Origin: Achromobacter sp. UMC46
GTDB taxonomy: Bacteria > Pseudomonadota > Gammaproteobacteria > Burkholderiales > Burkholderiaceae_B
Direction: 5' to 3'
DNA length: 64,000 nt
Assembly (NCBI RefSeq): GCF_014170335.1
Contig: NZ_LZZS01000005.1
Location: 62,001 to 126,000, forward strand
Shown here: in pieces, positions 46,073 to 55,680 of the stretch
Layout of the letters: every line of letters starts with the position of its first letter
Numbering within the stretch: position 1 is the first letter of the stretch
Position numbers and translations under genes: made by a program
The notes under the pieces: generated by a model
The model's database searches: none
Seen by the model: the letters and a program-made list of their open reading frames with translations, nothing else
What the model was told of the DNA's origin: nothing

Positions 46073-47146
46073 GTGAAACGCATCACCCTATCCCTCGCCC
46101 TCGCGGGCCTTGGCCTGGCCGCCGGCTCGGCTTCGGCTGAAACCAGCGTCACCCTGTACGGCATCGCCGACGTCAGCATCCGCTACCTGAACACCAGCGC
46201 CGGCAGCGTCGGTCAGGAAGGCAGCCGCGTCTCGATGGAGAACGGCGCCATTTCCAACAGCCGCTGGGGCCTGCGCGGCTCGGAAGACCTGGGCAATGGC
46301 AACCGTGCCTTCTTCCGCCTGGAAAACGGCTTCAACATGCAGAACGGCAACTCGGCCGCCTCCGGCAAGACGTTCGGCCGCCTGGCCTATGTGGGCCTTG
46401 ACGGCGGCAACATCGGCCAATTGACCCTGGGTCTGCAGAACACGCCGATGCACGATCTGCTGGCCGACTACTTCGACCCGTTGACCATCGGCAACTACGA
46501 CCAGAACGCCTGGATGCCCGCCGCCATGGGCCGCGTGCGCACCAACAACATGACCAAGTACGCCAACACGATCGGCGACCTGTCCCTGGCGTTGTCGTGG
46601 GCCAACGGCGAAAGCTGGGAAGACCACAAGGCCGGCCAGCAGTATGGCGCCAGCCTGCGCTACATGGTTGGCCAACTGGGCCTGGGCGCTGCCTACCAGC
46701 AGACCTATGACGGTGCCAACTCCGATCTGCGCCAGCGCGTCTGGAACTTGAACGCGTCCTACCAGTTCGACGGCGCCAAGATCTTCGCCGGCTACTACAA
46801 CGGCCGCGACGAAACGGGTTGGGTCAACGCCGTCATGGGCGGCACCACCACCGCTTCCGGCCTGGACCGCAAGGACAACGGCTACTTCGCCGGCGTGACC
46901 TGGCAGGCCACGCCGCGTTGGGCCATCACCGGCGCCGGCTACTACGACCAAAGCAAGAACGTGGTCACGGACGGCGACAAGGGCAAGCGTTACGCGTTGG
47001 TCGCGGTCGCCGAATACTCGCTGTCCAAGCGCTCGCAAGTCTACGGCACCGTGGACTGGAACAAGGTCAGCGATGCCGCCAGCGGCGAAATCGCCGGCAA
47101 GAGCAATCAGGTCGGCGCAGCGGTCGGTTTCCGCCACATTTTCTAA
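46073..47146 (+). CDS. General porin (Gram-negative, Burkholderiales type)
   Basis: An outer-membrane trimeric porin of 357 residues. The signal peptide ends GSASA (about 23), and the mature start ETSVTLYGIADVSIRYLN is typical of Bordetella/Burkholderia porins. SRWGLRGSEDLGNGNRAFFRLE forms the early strands, and the C-terminus ends in the sorting signal with final Phe (AVGFRHIF). The start is GTG at 46073, backed by a strong GGAGGAG ribosome site seven bases upstream; no ATG in frame gives the signal peptide. It is a single-gene unit closed by an intrinsic terminator. Confidence 0.95.
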   Translation: MKRITLSLALAGLGLAAGSASAETSVTLYGIADVSIRYLNTSAGSVGQEGSRVSMENGAISNSRWGLRGSEDLGNGNRAFFRLENGFNMQNGNSAASGKTFGRLAYVGLDGGNIGQLTLGLQNTPMHDLLADYFDPLTIGNYDQNAWMPAAMGRVRTNNMTKYANTIGDLSLALSWANGESWEDHKAGQQYGASLRYMVGQLGLGAAYQQTYDGANSDLRQRVWNLNASYQFDGAKIFAGYYNGRDETGWVNAVMGGTTTASGLDRKDNGYFAGVTWQATPRWAITGAGYYDQSKNVVTDGDKGKRYALVAVAEYSLSKRSQVYGTVDWNKVSDAASGEIAGKSNQVGAAVGFRHIF

Positions 47147-47182
47147 AATCCGCCCGCTTGCAGGCCTCTCCGGGGCCGCAAG

Positions 47183-47215
47183 AAAAAGCCCATCGTTTTT
47201 GCGATGGGCTTTTTA
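47183..47215. terminator. Bidirectional intrinsic terminator after porin
   Basis: GCCCATCG (47188-47195) and CGATGGGC (47202-47209) form the stem, flanked by five A and by five T. It can serve both the porin and the convergent DUF1445 gene. Confidence 0.93.
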
Positions 47216-47216
47216 T

Positions 47217-48023
47217 TTACAGCATCGCCATGCGGCTGTTGACGAGGTCTGTCACCAGCATATGCCCGGGGGCATGCGTGATGCAGAACTCGGGCCGCAC
47301 AGAAGCGACCACGGACTGGGGCGTCACGCCGCACGCCCAGAAAACCGGCATTTCGCCGGGCCGGATCTCGACCGCGTCGCCGTAGTCCGGCCGATCGATA
47401 TCCGTGATGCCGATCAGCGACGGGTCTCCGATATGCACGGGCGCGCCATGCACGGACGGGAAGCGCGAGGTCACCTGGATGGCGCGGATCGCATCCGCGG
47501 CCTTCAACGGCCGCATCGAGACCACCAGCGGACCGCCGAACACGCCGGCGGGATGGGTCGCGATGCTTGTGCGGTACATCGGCACATTGCAGCCCTGCTC
47601 GATGTGGCGCACGGGCAGGCCGTTGTCCAGCATCGCCTCTTCGAACGAAAACGAGCAGCCGATCAGGAACGACACCAGGTCGTCGCGCCAGTATTCGCGC
47701 ACGTCCGTGGGTTCGTCGACCAGCTCCCCGTCCTTCCAGACCCGATAGCGCGGAATATCGGTACGGATATCGATGTCTTCACCCAGTTCGGGCAATGCCG
47801 GGTTGCCGGGTTCGGACATCGCCAGCAACGGGCACGGCTTGGGATTGCGTTGGCAGAAGTGCAGGAACTCGGCCGCCAGCGCGCGCGGCAGAATCGCCAG
47901 ATTCGCCTGCACATGCCCTGGGGCCAGGTTGGCGGTCGGTCCGGTCAGCTTCCCGCTGCGCGCCGCCAGGCGCGCCTGGCGGGCTAGCTCGACACTGTTG
48001 CGTACTACATCGACGGACGCCAT
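47217..48023 (-). CDS. DUF1445 family protein (putative hydro-lyase, YcsI-like)
   Basis: A 268-residue cytosolic protein of the DUF1445 family. Recognisable segments are [50 protein letters not shown] and [11 protein letters not shown]. In Bacillus subtilis the family member ycsI lies in the 5-oxoprolinase (pxp/kip) operon, and the mammalian relative DGLUCY acts on D-glutamate, forming 5-oxo-D-proline. The role here is therefore tentatively linked to cyclised or D-glutamate-like compounds. AGAGGA precedes the start. It is the last gene of a leftward group behind an amidase. Confidence 0.88.
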   Translation of the reverse strand: MASVDVVRNSVELARQARLAARSGKLTGPTANLAPGHVQANLAILPRALAAEFLHFCQRNPKPCPLLAMSEPGNPALPELGEDIDIRTDIPRYRVWKDGELVDEPTDVREYWRDDLVSFLIGCSFSFEEAMLDNGLPVRHIEQGCNVPMYRTSIATHPAGVFGGPLVVSMRPLKAADAIRAIQVTSRFPSVHGAPVHIGDPSLIGITDIDRPDYGDAVEIRPGEMPVFWACGVTPQSVVASVRPEFCITHAPGHMLVTDLVNSRMAML

Positions 48024-48055
48024 GGTGATCCTCTTGTGGCAGGGGTGAATGACCA

Positions 48056-48068
48056 GCCGCTCAGCGGC
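48056..48068 (-). other. Small hairpin with amidase stop codon in its loop
   Basis: GCCGC (48056-48060) and GCGGC (48064-48068) pair around TCA, which is the amidase TGA read on the coding strand; the pairing extends by further bases with one mismatch. Confidence 0.35.
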
Positions 48069-49413
48069 CGGCCAGCAGGTCTTCGACCGACAGGCCGATC
48101 GCCAGGATGCGGCGGTCGGCGCCGTTGCTGCCCGCGATCATCAGGCCGACCGGCGCTGTGCCCTCGGCATGGCACGGCAGCGACAATGCGCAGCCGTCCA
48201 GGAAGTTGATCAGCGTGGGGTTGCGCAGGATCAGGCCGTTGGCCGCGTAGTAGGCCTCGTCGGATGCCGCCAGGTCAGCCACGGCGGGCGCCACGATGGG
48301 CGTCGTCGGCATGATCAGGGCGTCGTAGCCGGCGATACGGTGGTCGACCGCCGCCACCCAGGCTTCGCGGGCGTCCAGCAGGTCCAGGTAGTCGGCGGCG
48401 GACATGTCCTGCCCGCGCATGATGCGCGACACGACGCGCGGGTCGTAGCGCTTGCCGGCGCGGGCGATCAGGTCGCGATGCCAGGCCCAGGCTTCGGCGG
48501 CGGTGAAGCCGCCCTTGCTGTTGATGGCGCCCAGTTCGGCGAATTCGGGGATGGCGATCTCATCGACCAGCGCGCCCGCTTCCTCAAGGCGCGCCACGGT
48601 GGCGGCGAACGTGTCGGCGACATGCTTTTCCATGGCGTCCAGCGCGAGCGTCGTCGGCACCGCCAGGCGCAGGCCGCGCAACGGCAGCGCGTCGGGCACC
48701 GGAGCGCCGTCGCCGGACAGGATGGCGTCCAGCTCGGCGCAGCAGCGCACGCTGGCGGCGATGGGGCCGATGGAGTCCAGGTTGGCCGACAGCGGCAGCA
48801 CGCCCGTCATCGACACGCGCCAGGCGCTGGGCTTGAAGCCGGTCAGGCCGCACAACGCGGCCGGAATGCGCACGGAACCGCCCGTGTCCGACCCGATGCC
48901 GGCAACCGCCATGCCGTCGGCCACGGACACGGCGGCGCCCGACGACGAACCGCCGGGAATGCGGCCGGTCTTGCGGTCGTACGGGTTCAGCGGCGTGCCG
49001 TAATGCGGGTTGATGCCCAGGCCCGAATACGCGAATTCGGTCATGTTGGTGCGGCCGATGATGACGGCGCCGGCCGCGATCAGGCGCTGGACGACTTCGG
49101 CGTTCTCTTCGGCCGCAGGTTCGCCTTCGCGCGATACCGAGCCTGCCATCGTGGTTTCGCCTTCGATGTCGAACAGGTCCTTGATGCTGATGGGCAAGCC
49201 TTCCACCGCCGACCGGACGATACCGGCGGCACGCAGCGTATCGGATGCGCGCGCCTGGGCCAGCGCCGATTCGGCGTACAGCTTGGTGAACACGCGGGCG
49301 CCCTCGCCTGCCTCGTCCCGGGCGCGCGCCAGGGCGGCTTCGGTCAGCTGCACAGCGGTGGTGCGGCCCTCGCTCAGGGCCAAGGTCAGTTCATTCAAAG
49401 TCGAAGCCATCAT
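48061..49413 (-). CDS. Amidase signature family protein
   Basis: A 450-residue amidohydrolase. The Ser-cisSer-Lys triad is visible: Lys in [13 protein letters not shown] (about 77-88), the cis-Ser in [14 protein letters not shown] (about 153-166), and the nucleophile Ser in [12 protein letters not shown] (about 173-184). This family includes indoleacetamide hydrolase, allophanate hydrolase AtzF and GatA. No gatB or gatC is adjacent, so it is a catabolic amidase, probably acting on a compound imported by the neighbouring TRAP system. GAGGA precedes ATG 49413. Confidence 0.9.
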   Translation of the reverse strand: MMASTLNELTLALSEGRTTAVQLTEAALARARDEAGEGARVFTKLYAESALAQARASDTLRAAGIVRSAVEGLPISIKDLFDIEGETTMAGSVSREGEPAAEENAEVVQRLIAAGAVIIGRTNMTEFAYSGLGINPHYGTPLNPYDRKTGRIPGGSSSGAAVSVADGMAVAGIGSDTGGSVRIPAALCGLTGFKPSAWRVSMTGVLPLSANLDSIGPIAASVRCCAELDAILSGDGAPVPDALPLRGLRLAVPTTLALDAMEKHVADTFAATVARLEEAGALVDEIAIPEFAELGAINSKGGFTAAEAWAWHRDLIARAGKRYDPRVVSRIMRGQDMSAADYLDLLDAREAWVAAVDHRIAGYDALIMPTTPIVAPAVADLAASDEAYYAANGLILRNPTLINFLDGCALSLPCHAEGTAPVGLMIAGSNGADRRILAIGLSVEDLLAGR

Positions 49414-49501
49414 TGTCCTCGTGCCGTCTTGCGGCGTAAAAGTGCGGACAGGCGCAACCCGTGAAGGCGCGCCTGGCGATCAAGGCCTTGCGATACCGGA
49501 A

Positions 49502-50185
49502 TCAGGCCACCACAGGCAGCGATTCCACATGATAGCGGTGGCTCAACGTGCGCTGGCGGCGCGGATCGAAGAGTTCCATGGTGAAGTCCGCGGCGGCGCG
49601 GATGCCGCCGATCGCGCCCACCGTGCCGCAGGTCATGCCGGCGCCTTGCGGCAGCACGGCCGCGCCGCCGGTGTAGCCGGCGATCAGGTCTTGCGGCGTG
49701 CGCAGCGTGGACAGCGGGCCTTCCTGGTACAGCACCTTTTCACCGTTCTCGACGATGTAGGAACGGATGACGAGTTCATCCCAGTATTCCGCCACGTCGG
49801 CCAGGCGCCAGGCGGTGGCCGCCACGGGCTTCACGCAGACTTGCTTGGACATGGCCACGCTGACCGTCTCCAGCTTGCGGTCGGTATGGTCGGAGGCGAT
49901 GCTGACGTACATCTCGCCGTCCACGGCGAACACGAAGGTCTCGACTTCGCCCGAGGATTCTTCACCCACGGCCTGCACGCGCTCGGCCTGCGTCAGCTGG
50001 TTGTCGGCGATGCGGTAGTACAGCGGCACGCTGGTCGGGCGCGGCACGCCGATCGCGGCCAGTTCTTCGATGTGATGCTCGATGGCGGCCATGTCGCGTC
50101 CGGCCCAGCCGGCCACGATCAGGGTGTTGAAGTCCACTTCCACTTGGCGGGGATTGGCGTCGTCGATGTTGAATACAGCTTTCAT
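49502..50185 (-). CDS. DUF2848 family protein
   Basis: A 227-residue protein matching DUF2848, a family without an established function. Recognisable parts are the N-terminal NTLIVAGWAGRDMAAIEHHI, ASDHTDRKLETVSVAMSKQ and the C-terminal TCGTVGAIGGI and MELFDPRRQRTLSHRY. No signal peptide or membrane segment is present. It lies between a TRAP transporter and an amidase on one strand, with AGGAC before the start codon. The context suggests an enzyme or accessory protein in breakdown of the imported compound. Confidence 0.88.
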   Translation of the reverse strand: MKAVFNIDDANPRQVEVDFNTLIVAGWAGRDMAAIEHHIEELAAIGVPRPTSVPLYYRIADNQLTQAERVQAVGEESSGEVETFVFAVDGEMYVSIASDHTDRKLETVSVAMSKQVCVKPVAATAWRLADVAEYWDELVIRSYIVENGEKVLYQEGPLSTLRTPQDLIAGYTGGAAVLPQGAGMTCGTVGAIGGIRAAADFTMELFDPRRQRTLSHRYHVESLPVVA

Positions 50186-50256
50186 GTCAGTCCTGCGGAA
50201 TCAAAGGGTGGGAACGGGGCGGCCCTGGGCGGGCCGCCGCCGGTACGGATAAGGAA

Positions 50257-51540
50257 TCAGCCGAAGGCGCGCGGCAGCCACAGCGCCAGGTCCGGCCAGA
50301 ACGCCAGCAAGGCCAGCATCACGAACATGGCGGCGACGAACGGCAGGCTGCCGATGATGACCGCGCTCATGGAACCGGCCTTGCGCAGGCTTTGCACCAC
50401 GAACAGATTCAGCCCGACAGGCGGCGTGATCAGCGCGGCCTCGACCAGGATGATGATCACGATGCCCAGCCAGATCGGGTCGTAGCCCAGCGCGATCATG
50501 ATGGGCGCGACGATCGGGATCGTCGTGATCATCATGGACAGCGTTTCCATGAAGCAGCCCAGCACCAGGTAGAAGATCACCACGATCAGCAGCATCCAGC
50601 CGGGCGACAGGCCCAGGCCGGTGATCGACTTGGTCAGCGCGTCGGTCAGGCCGGTGGCCGACATGACGAAGTTCAGGAAGCTGGCCGCGACGACGATCAG
50701 CATGATCATCGCCGTGGAGCGCATCGTGCCTTCCAGCACTTCGCGCAGCATCGACCACGTCAGCCGGCGGAACCAGGCCGCCAGGATGAAGGCGCCCAGC
50801 ACGCCCAGCGCGGCGGCTTCCGTCGGCGTGGCCAGGCCCGCATAAATGGAACCCACCACCAGGAAGAAGATGCCCATGGGCGGCGCCAGGTGCACCAGGC
50901 TGGCGAAACGCTGGCCCCAGGTGGCGTGGATCTTCTTGCCGCCCCACGACGGCTTGGCCACGCAGGCGATCACGACCGTCAGCATGAACAAGGCGGCCAT
51001 CGCGAAGCCGGGGATGATGCCGGCCAGGTACAGCTTGGGCACCGACGAATTCGTCAGCACGCCATAGATGACCAGGTTGATGGACGGCGGGATCAGGATC
51101 CCCAGCGTGCCCCCGGCGGCCAGGCTGCCCAGGAACAGCGGTTCGTTGTAGCCGTACTTGCGGATCTGCGGAATGGCGACGGTACCCACGGTGGCCGCGG
51201 TGGCCACGCTGGAGCCGGAGGTGGCCGAAAACAAGGTGGATGCGCCGATGTTGGCGTGCATCAGCCCGCCCGGCAGCCACGACAGCCACAGGCTCATCGC
51301 GCCGTACATGCGTTCGGCGAACCCTGCGCGCAGCAGCACTTCGCCCAGCATGATGAACAGCGGGATCGCCACCAGCAGGAACTCGTTGTTCGAACTCCAG
51401 GAGATTTCGCCGATGGCGCGCGACAGCGGCAGCATCGAGAACAGCGGATCCAGGATCAGGCCCAGCACGCCAAGCGCCGCGCCCACCGGGATGGACAGGC
51501 CGATCAGCACCAGCAATAAGGTCAATGCGGTGGAAATCAT
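50257..51540 (-). CDS. TRAP transporter large permease (DctM family)
   Basis: A 427-residue inner-membrane protein with about 12 transmembrane segments. Family marks are FLLVAIPLFIMLGEVLLRAGF, SATSGSSVATAATVGTVAIPQI, GGTLGILIPPSINLVIYGVL and TPPVGLNLFVVQSL. It is the membrane-translocation subunit of the second TRAP importer in the window. Its start overlaps the small-permease stop by four bases (ATGA). DUF2848 follows after 71 bp. Confidence 0.95.
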   Translation of the reverse strand: MISTALTLLLVLIGLSIPVGAALGVLGLILDPLFSMLPLSRAIGEISWSSNNEFLLVAIPLFIMLGEVLLRAGFAERMYGAMSLWLSWLPGGLMHANIGASTLFSATSGSSVATAATVGTVAIPQIRKYGYNEPLFLGSLAAGGTLGILIPPSINLVIYGVLTNSSVPKLYLAGIIPGFAMAALFMLTVVIACVAKPSWGGKKIHATWGQRFASLVHLAPPMGIFFLVVGSIYAGLATPTEAAALGVLGAFILAAWFRRLTWSMLREVLEGTMRSTAMIMLIVVAASFLNFVMSATGLTDALTKSITGLGLSPGWMLLIVVIFYLVLGCFMETLSMMITTIPIVAPIMIALGYDPIWLGIVIIILVEAALITPPVGLNLFVVQSLRKAGSMSAVIIGSLPFVAAMFVMLALLAFWPDLALWLPRAFG

Positions 51541-52157
51541 GCGGCCTCTCCCTTCACCATGCGCTCGCCCGCGGCGGCTTCTTCGTCAGCTTCTTCCTGC
51601 GCCGAACGCACGCCGCAGATCTGCTTGACCAGTTCGATGTCGCCCGTGACCAGCGCGGCGGAGGCGCGCGCCAGCATCAGGGCGACCGTGATGCACATCC
51701 AGGCCAGGCCCAGCAGCCACAGGCCCTGCGGAATCCACAACGGCGTGGCCAGCGGCGTGTTGGCCGCGGATTTCTGCGCCCATGAGGTCTGCACCACGTC
51801 GTAGGCGTAGTACGTCAGGAACACCATGAAGACGGCCATCGCCACCATGGAGATCCAGTCCAGCACGGCGGACAGCCGCACCGGCAGATATTGGTAGAGC
51901 ACGTCGACGCGCACGTTGGCGCGCTGCAGCGTGGCGAACGCCAGCGCCCACGACGTGCTGATGGCGAAGGCGTAGCTGGACAGTTCGTCCGCGCCGCCTG
52001 TCGTGAAGCCCAGGAATTTGCGCGCCAGGACGTCAAAGGAGATCAGCAGCACGCTGGCCACCGTCAAGGCGCCGCCGGCCCATACTGCGACGCGCGAAAA
52101 GCTCTCGGCGCGCCGCAACAGGCCGCCCAGCAGGCGGAAATGTTCGGTTCGGGTCAT
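51537..52157 (-). CDS. TRAP transporter small permease (DctQ family)
   Basis: A 206-residue inner-membrane protein with four transmembrane segments, longer than the 166-residue paralogue because of extended polar ends (the C-terminus is rich in Glu and Ala). FTTGGADELSSYAFAISTSWALAFATL and RANVRVDVLYQYLPVRL fit the DctQ family. AGAGG precedes ATG 52157. It pairs with the large permease immediately downstream. Confidence 0.92.
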   Translation of the reverse strand: MTRTEHFRLLGGLLRRAESFSRVAVWAGGALTVASVLLISFDVLARKFLGFTTGGADELSSYAFAISTSWALAFATLQRANVRVDVLYQYLPVRLSAVLDWISMVAMAVFMVFLTYYAYDVVQTSWAQKSAANTPLATPLWIPQGLWLLGLAWMCITVALMLARASAALVTGDIELVKQICGVRSAQEEADEEAAAGERMVKGEAA

Positions 52158-52201
52158 GGATGAAACCTCTACGGGCGAAGCCCGGTATCACAAGCCGGAA
52201 A

Positions 52202-52230
52202 CCGCGCCGCCGCCTTGCGCGGCGGCGCGG
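52202..52230 (-). other. Intercistronic hairpin between TRAP binding-protein and small-permease genes
   Basis: CCGCGCCGCCGC (52202-52213) and GCGGCGGCGCGG (52219-52230) pair perfectly over twelve bases with a five-base loop. It starts 9 bp after the binding-protein gene, has no U-tract, and repeats the arrangement seen between the glnH-like and glnP-like genes. Confidence 0.65.
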
Positions 52231-52238
52231 AACGGCAA

Positions 52239-53285
52239 TTACTTGCTGGCGGTCAGGCCCAGCGTCTTGCCGATGGTGGCGTTGAAGTCCTTGACGCACT
52301 GCGCCGAGCAACGCGCGGCCCACTTGGGCAGCACGGCTTCCTGGGCCACCTTCTTCAGCAACGCGCGATCGGCGTCGGAGGGTTCGACCAGGACCATCTT
52401 GCCCTTGACCGGGAACGGGCACGCGGCGGCGCCGGTATTGCAGTCATAGCCTTCTTGCGTCTGGCGCGCGGCACCTTCCCAGATGTTGTCGACCAGCGTC
52501 TTCACGTTGGCTTGCAGGAACGTGCGCACGGCGGGGTCCAGCTTGTCCCAGGCCTTCTGGTTGACCGCGTGGATCTGCTGGTTCCAGTTGATCGGCAATG
52601 CGACCAGGTGCGTCGACACTTCGTACCACTTGGCCGAGTAGCCCGACAGCGAACCGGTGATGGCGCAATCGACCACCTTGTTCTGCAGCGCCGGGACGAC
52701 TTCGCCGAAGGCCATCGTGACGCTGGAACCGCCCAGCGCTTCCACGAATTCCGCAGTGGTGCGGCTGCTGGTGCGCACCTTCTTGCCCTTGATGTCCGCC
52801 AGGCTCTTGATCTCGGCGTTGCAGAACAGCACTTGCGCCGGATAGGTCGAGATGCCCAGCAGCTTGACGTTGCTGCCTTCGCCGTACAGCTTGGCGTAGA
52901 CCGGTTCGAATGCGTCGGTGACGGCGCGCGCGGTCTTGACGTCGGGCGCCAGGCCGGCCAGGTCGATCGCTTCGTTGATCGGGTTGTCGCTGGCGAAGTA
53001 CGACAAGGTGGCGGTGCCGAATTCGATCACGCCCTGCGACATCAGGCGCAGCACCTCGGGACCTTTCAGGCCCATCTCATTGAAGCCCTTGATGTCCGCC
53101 GTGATCTGCCCTTTGGACAGCTCGGGAATGGTCTTGGTCCAGAACGGCTTTTCGTAATCGTTGTAGGCGGTCAGGTTGGACAGGCCTCCCACGACCTTCA
53201 ACTGGGTTTTGGGCAGATCTTGCGCCTGGACGGCGCCGGCCAGCAAGCTGGCAGCGACGGCGGCGAAAACAAGAGACTTCTTCAT
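52239..53285 (-). CDS. TRAP transporter substrate-binding protein
   Basis: A 348-residue periplasmic protein with signal peptide MKKSLVFAAVAASLLAGAVQAQ. DctP-like features are LKVVGGLSNLTAYNDYEKPFW, the KGFNEMGLKGPEVLRLM segment and KGKKVRTSSRTTAEFVEALGG, which contains the substrate-contact Arg. Two cysteine pairs in the C-terminal part (CNTGAAACPF and CSAQC) are unusual and could form disulfides. ATG at 53285 with AGGAG eight bases upstream is chosen over a TTG two codons earlier. It is the first gene of the leftward group. Confidence 0.92.
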   Translation of the reverse strand: MKKSLVFAAVAASLLAGAVQAQDLPKTQLKVVGGLSNLTAYNDYEKPFWTKTIPELSKGQITADIKGFNEMGLKGPEVLRLMSQGVIEFGTATLSYFASDNPINEAIDLAGLAPDVKTARAVTDAFEPVYAKLYGEGSNVKLLGISTYPAQVLFCNAEIKSLADIKGKKVRTSSRTTAEFVEALGGSSVTMAFGEVVPALQNKVVDCAITGSLSGYSAKWYEVSTHLVALPINWNQQIHAVNQKAWDKLDPAVRTFLQANVKTLVDNIWEGAARQTQEGYDCNTGAAACPFPVKGKMVLVEPSDADRALLKKVAQEAVLPKWAARCSAQCVKDFNATIGKTLGLTASK

Positions 53286-53604
53286 GGACAAAACTCCTGG
53301 CTGGCGGGATGGTCTGTCGCGTGCGGGATCCCGTTACCCTGATCGCACGCGGTTAGGAATTCGGGACTGTGTATCCAGACGTTGCCTATTGGTGTGCCGC
53401 CATTGCATCGTCAGGGGCGGCAAGCGTCCAATCGTATGTAGCGATGTGGGGGTATAAATATTTCTTGGGTCTCGCCGGCAAGGCCGCCTGCGATTTCGCC
53501 AAATGACAGCCTGGCGCGGCTTTCCGGGCAGTTGGCCACACGGGCGGACACGGCATCCGTGCCGGTTCCGCCACCGGCCACGCACGGCGACCGGGGGAAA
53601 ACAC
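53286..53604 (-). promoter_or_regulatory. Intergenic region upstream of the second TRAP operon
   Basis: This 319-bp region holds no convincing gene. An AT-rich patch with the palindrome AAATATTT (53456-53463) stands out in otherwise GC-rich sequence and is a plausible regulator or promoter site for the TRAP operon. No clear -35/-10 pair could be assigned. Confidence 0.35.
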
Positions 53605-54510
53605 CTAGGCCGGAATGCCGTCCCCGGCCTGCGCCGCGACCTTCTGCGCCATCTGCGCGATCACTTTGACCGCGTGGCTGTCAGGCCCCTGCACCCAGGT
53701 CGCCGTGAAGCTCAGCTCCGGCAGCGGGTCGGCTTCGACGCGCAGGATGCGCAATTCGCCGCGCGCCAATTCCTTGCCCAGGAAGACCGGCGCGATCACG
53801 CTGGTGCCGATGGCGTCCTGCGTCATGCGCACCACCATCGACATCGACGCGCTGCCGTACATGCGCGGGGACGACACCCCGGCGCGTGTCAGCATGTCGC
53901 GCACGAACCGGTACGGCGCGCTGTTGGACGGGTACGTGATGATCGGCAGCTTGCCGATGCGTTCAAGGGTCAGGGGCTCGGGCCCCAGGTCCAGCGTGGG
54001 GCTGGCCACCCATGCAAGCGGATACGTGCACAGCGGCAGGTTTTCGACGCGCGCCTCCAGCACCGGACCCATCAGGAATGCCAGGTCGATCTGCCGCGAC
54101 ATCAGATGCGAGCGCAGCACGTGGGTGGTATCCACTTCGATCTCCAGCACCAGCGCGGGATACGTCGTGTGGATCATTTCGATCAACGTGGGCAGCCAGG
54201 TCTGCACGATGGTCTCGGCCACCCCGATGCGCACCGTGCCCGACATGACGTTCTGTTCGCGCGCGGCTTCGAACATGTCGCGCCGCACCTGCAGCATGCG
54301 CTCGGCATGCGACAGCAATTCATGGCCCTTGGCCGTCAGTTTGACGCCGCGCGCGTCTCGCTCGAAGAGCCGCACGCCCAGATCGGCCTCCAGCGACGCG
54401 ATGCGCTGAGACACCGCAGGCTGCGTGGTGTTGAGTTTTTCCGACGCGGCGCGAAAGCTGCCCAGCGTGGCGACCCAGAAAAAAGTTTCGATGTTGCGTA
54501 GTTCTATCAT
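53605..54510 (-). CDS. LysR family transcriptional regulator
   Basis: A 301-residue LysR regulator. The HTH is at about 3-62 (SFRAASEKLNTTQPAVSQRIASL), and the effector domain covers about 90-295. MIELRNIETFFWVA at the start is typical; ATG at 54510 is used and the frame upstream of it adds only Arg-rich sequence. It lies upstream of the leftward TRAP group on the same strand and is divergent from a DMT permease (68 bp gap). Either may be its target. Confidence 0.92.
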   Translation of the reverse strand: MIELRNIETFFWVATLGSFRAASEKLNTTQPAVSQRIASLEADLGVRLFERDARGVKLTAKGHELLSHAERMLQVRRDMFEAAREQNVMSGTVRIGVAETIVQTWLPTLIEMIHTTYPALVLEIEVDTTHVLRSHLMSRQIDLAFLMGPVLEARVENLPLCTYPLAWVASPTLDLGPEPLTLERIGKLPIITYPSNSAPYRFVRDMLTRAGVSSPRMYGSASMSMVVRMTQDAIGTSVIAPVFLGKELARGELRILRVEADPLPELSFTATWVQGPDSHAVKVIAQMAQKVAAQAGDGIPA

Positions 54511-54578
54511 TGGCCTGTTCCCCCGGCGGGATGAGCGTATCATGGCAGCCGCCCGTTTCCCCCATTAGGAGCCTCTCC

Positions 54579-55541
54579 ATGCCCCCGGCCGATCCCGGTC
54601 GCCCGCAAGCCGCCGCCGCGCCCGCTTCCCGCGGACCGCTGGTCGGGATCCTGCTGCTGGTGCTATCGATGTGGACGCTGTCCTGCCTGGACGCCAGCGG
54701 AAAATGGGTGATGAACGCGGGCGTGCCGCTGCTGGTGCTGTCCTGGTTCCGTTATGCCGTGCATCTGGTGCTGGTGCTGGCCCTGGTCTTGCCCACGCGC
54801 GGCGTGGGCGTGCTGCGCAGCAAACGCCCGCGCGAACAGCTCATCCGCGGCGGCTCGATGTTCCTGGCCACGCTGATGTTCTTCACCACGCTCAGCTACA
54901 TCCCGCAGGCCGAGGCCACGGCCATCAATTTCCTGGCGCCCTTGCTCGTGCTGTCGCTGGCGCCCTGGGTATTGAAGGAACCCGCGCGGCTGTCGCGGTT
55001 CGTCGCGGCGGGCATCGCCTTCATCGGCGTGATCATCGTCATCCGCCCGGGCGGCGGACTGCACCCGGTGGGCACGGTCTTCGGGCTACTGACGGCCTGT
55101 TGCTTCGCGGCCCAGTTCATCGCCACGCGGCGCGTCGCGGGCGACGACCCGTTCACCTCGCTGATCTGGAGCGGCGCGGTCGGCACGGCCTGCCTGACGC
55201 TGTCCCTGCCGTTCGTGCTGCCGGCCGCCCTGCCCGTGCTGCAATCGCTGTCCGCGTTCGACTGGTTCCTGCTGATCTCGACCGGCGTCACCGGCGGCGT
55301 GGGCCACCTGTTCCAGATCGCCGCCTACCGGCGAGCCCCGGCCTCGACGCTGGCGCCGTTCATCTATCTGCAGATCATCAGCGCCACGTCCGTGGGCTGG
55401 CTGGTCTGGGACCATTTCCCTGATCCGCTGACCTGGCTGGGCATCGCGATCATCTGCGCCAGCGGCATCGGCATCGGCCTGGTGGAATGGCGCCGGGGGG
55501 CCGCCAACGGCACCGGCCCGGCCAAGGCCGGGGCACGCTGA
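54579..55541 (+). CDS. DMT superfamily transporter (EamA type)
   Basis: A 320-residue inner-membrane protein with about ten transmembrane helices in two EamA repeats (about 20-150 and 165-300). Typical segments are [14 protein letters not shown] and [19 protein letters not shown]. Members export amino acids, metabolites or drugs; the substrate is unknown. ATG at 54579 has AGGAG seven bases upstream. The C-terminal tail is Gly/Ala-rich and hydrophilic. It is divergent from a LysR gene. Confidence 0.92.
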   Translation: MPPADPGRPQAAAAPASRGPLVGILLLVLSMWTLSCLDASGKWVMNAGVPLLVLSWFRYAVHLVLVLALVLPTRGVGVLRSKRPREQLIRGGSMFLATLMFFTTLSYIPQAEATAINFLAPLLVLSLAPWVLKEPARLSRFVAAGIAFIGVIIVIRPGGGLHPVGTVFGLLTACCFAAQFIATRRVAGDDPFTSLIWSGAVGTACLTLSLPFVLPAALPVLQSLSAFDWFLLISTGVTGGVGHLFQIAAYRRAPASTLAPFIYLQIISATSVGWLVWDHFPDPLTWLGIAIICASGIGIGLVEWRRGAANGTGPAKAGAR

Positions 55542-55680
55542 CCGGCAACGGCCCAGCCCGCCCCGCTGCGCGACCGGGCGGGCTCCCGTACAATGCTGGT
55601 CGCTTTTTGCGCTTTCGCGCACCGGCCGCGCCGGCATCCGGCATTCCCCCAGCATTTCGCACTTCCCGAGTGAGGTCTTC

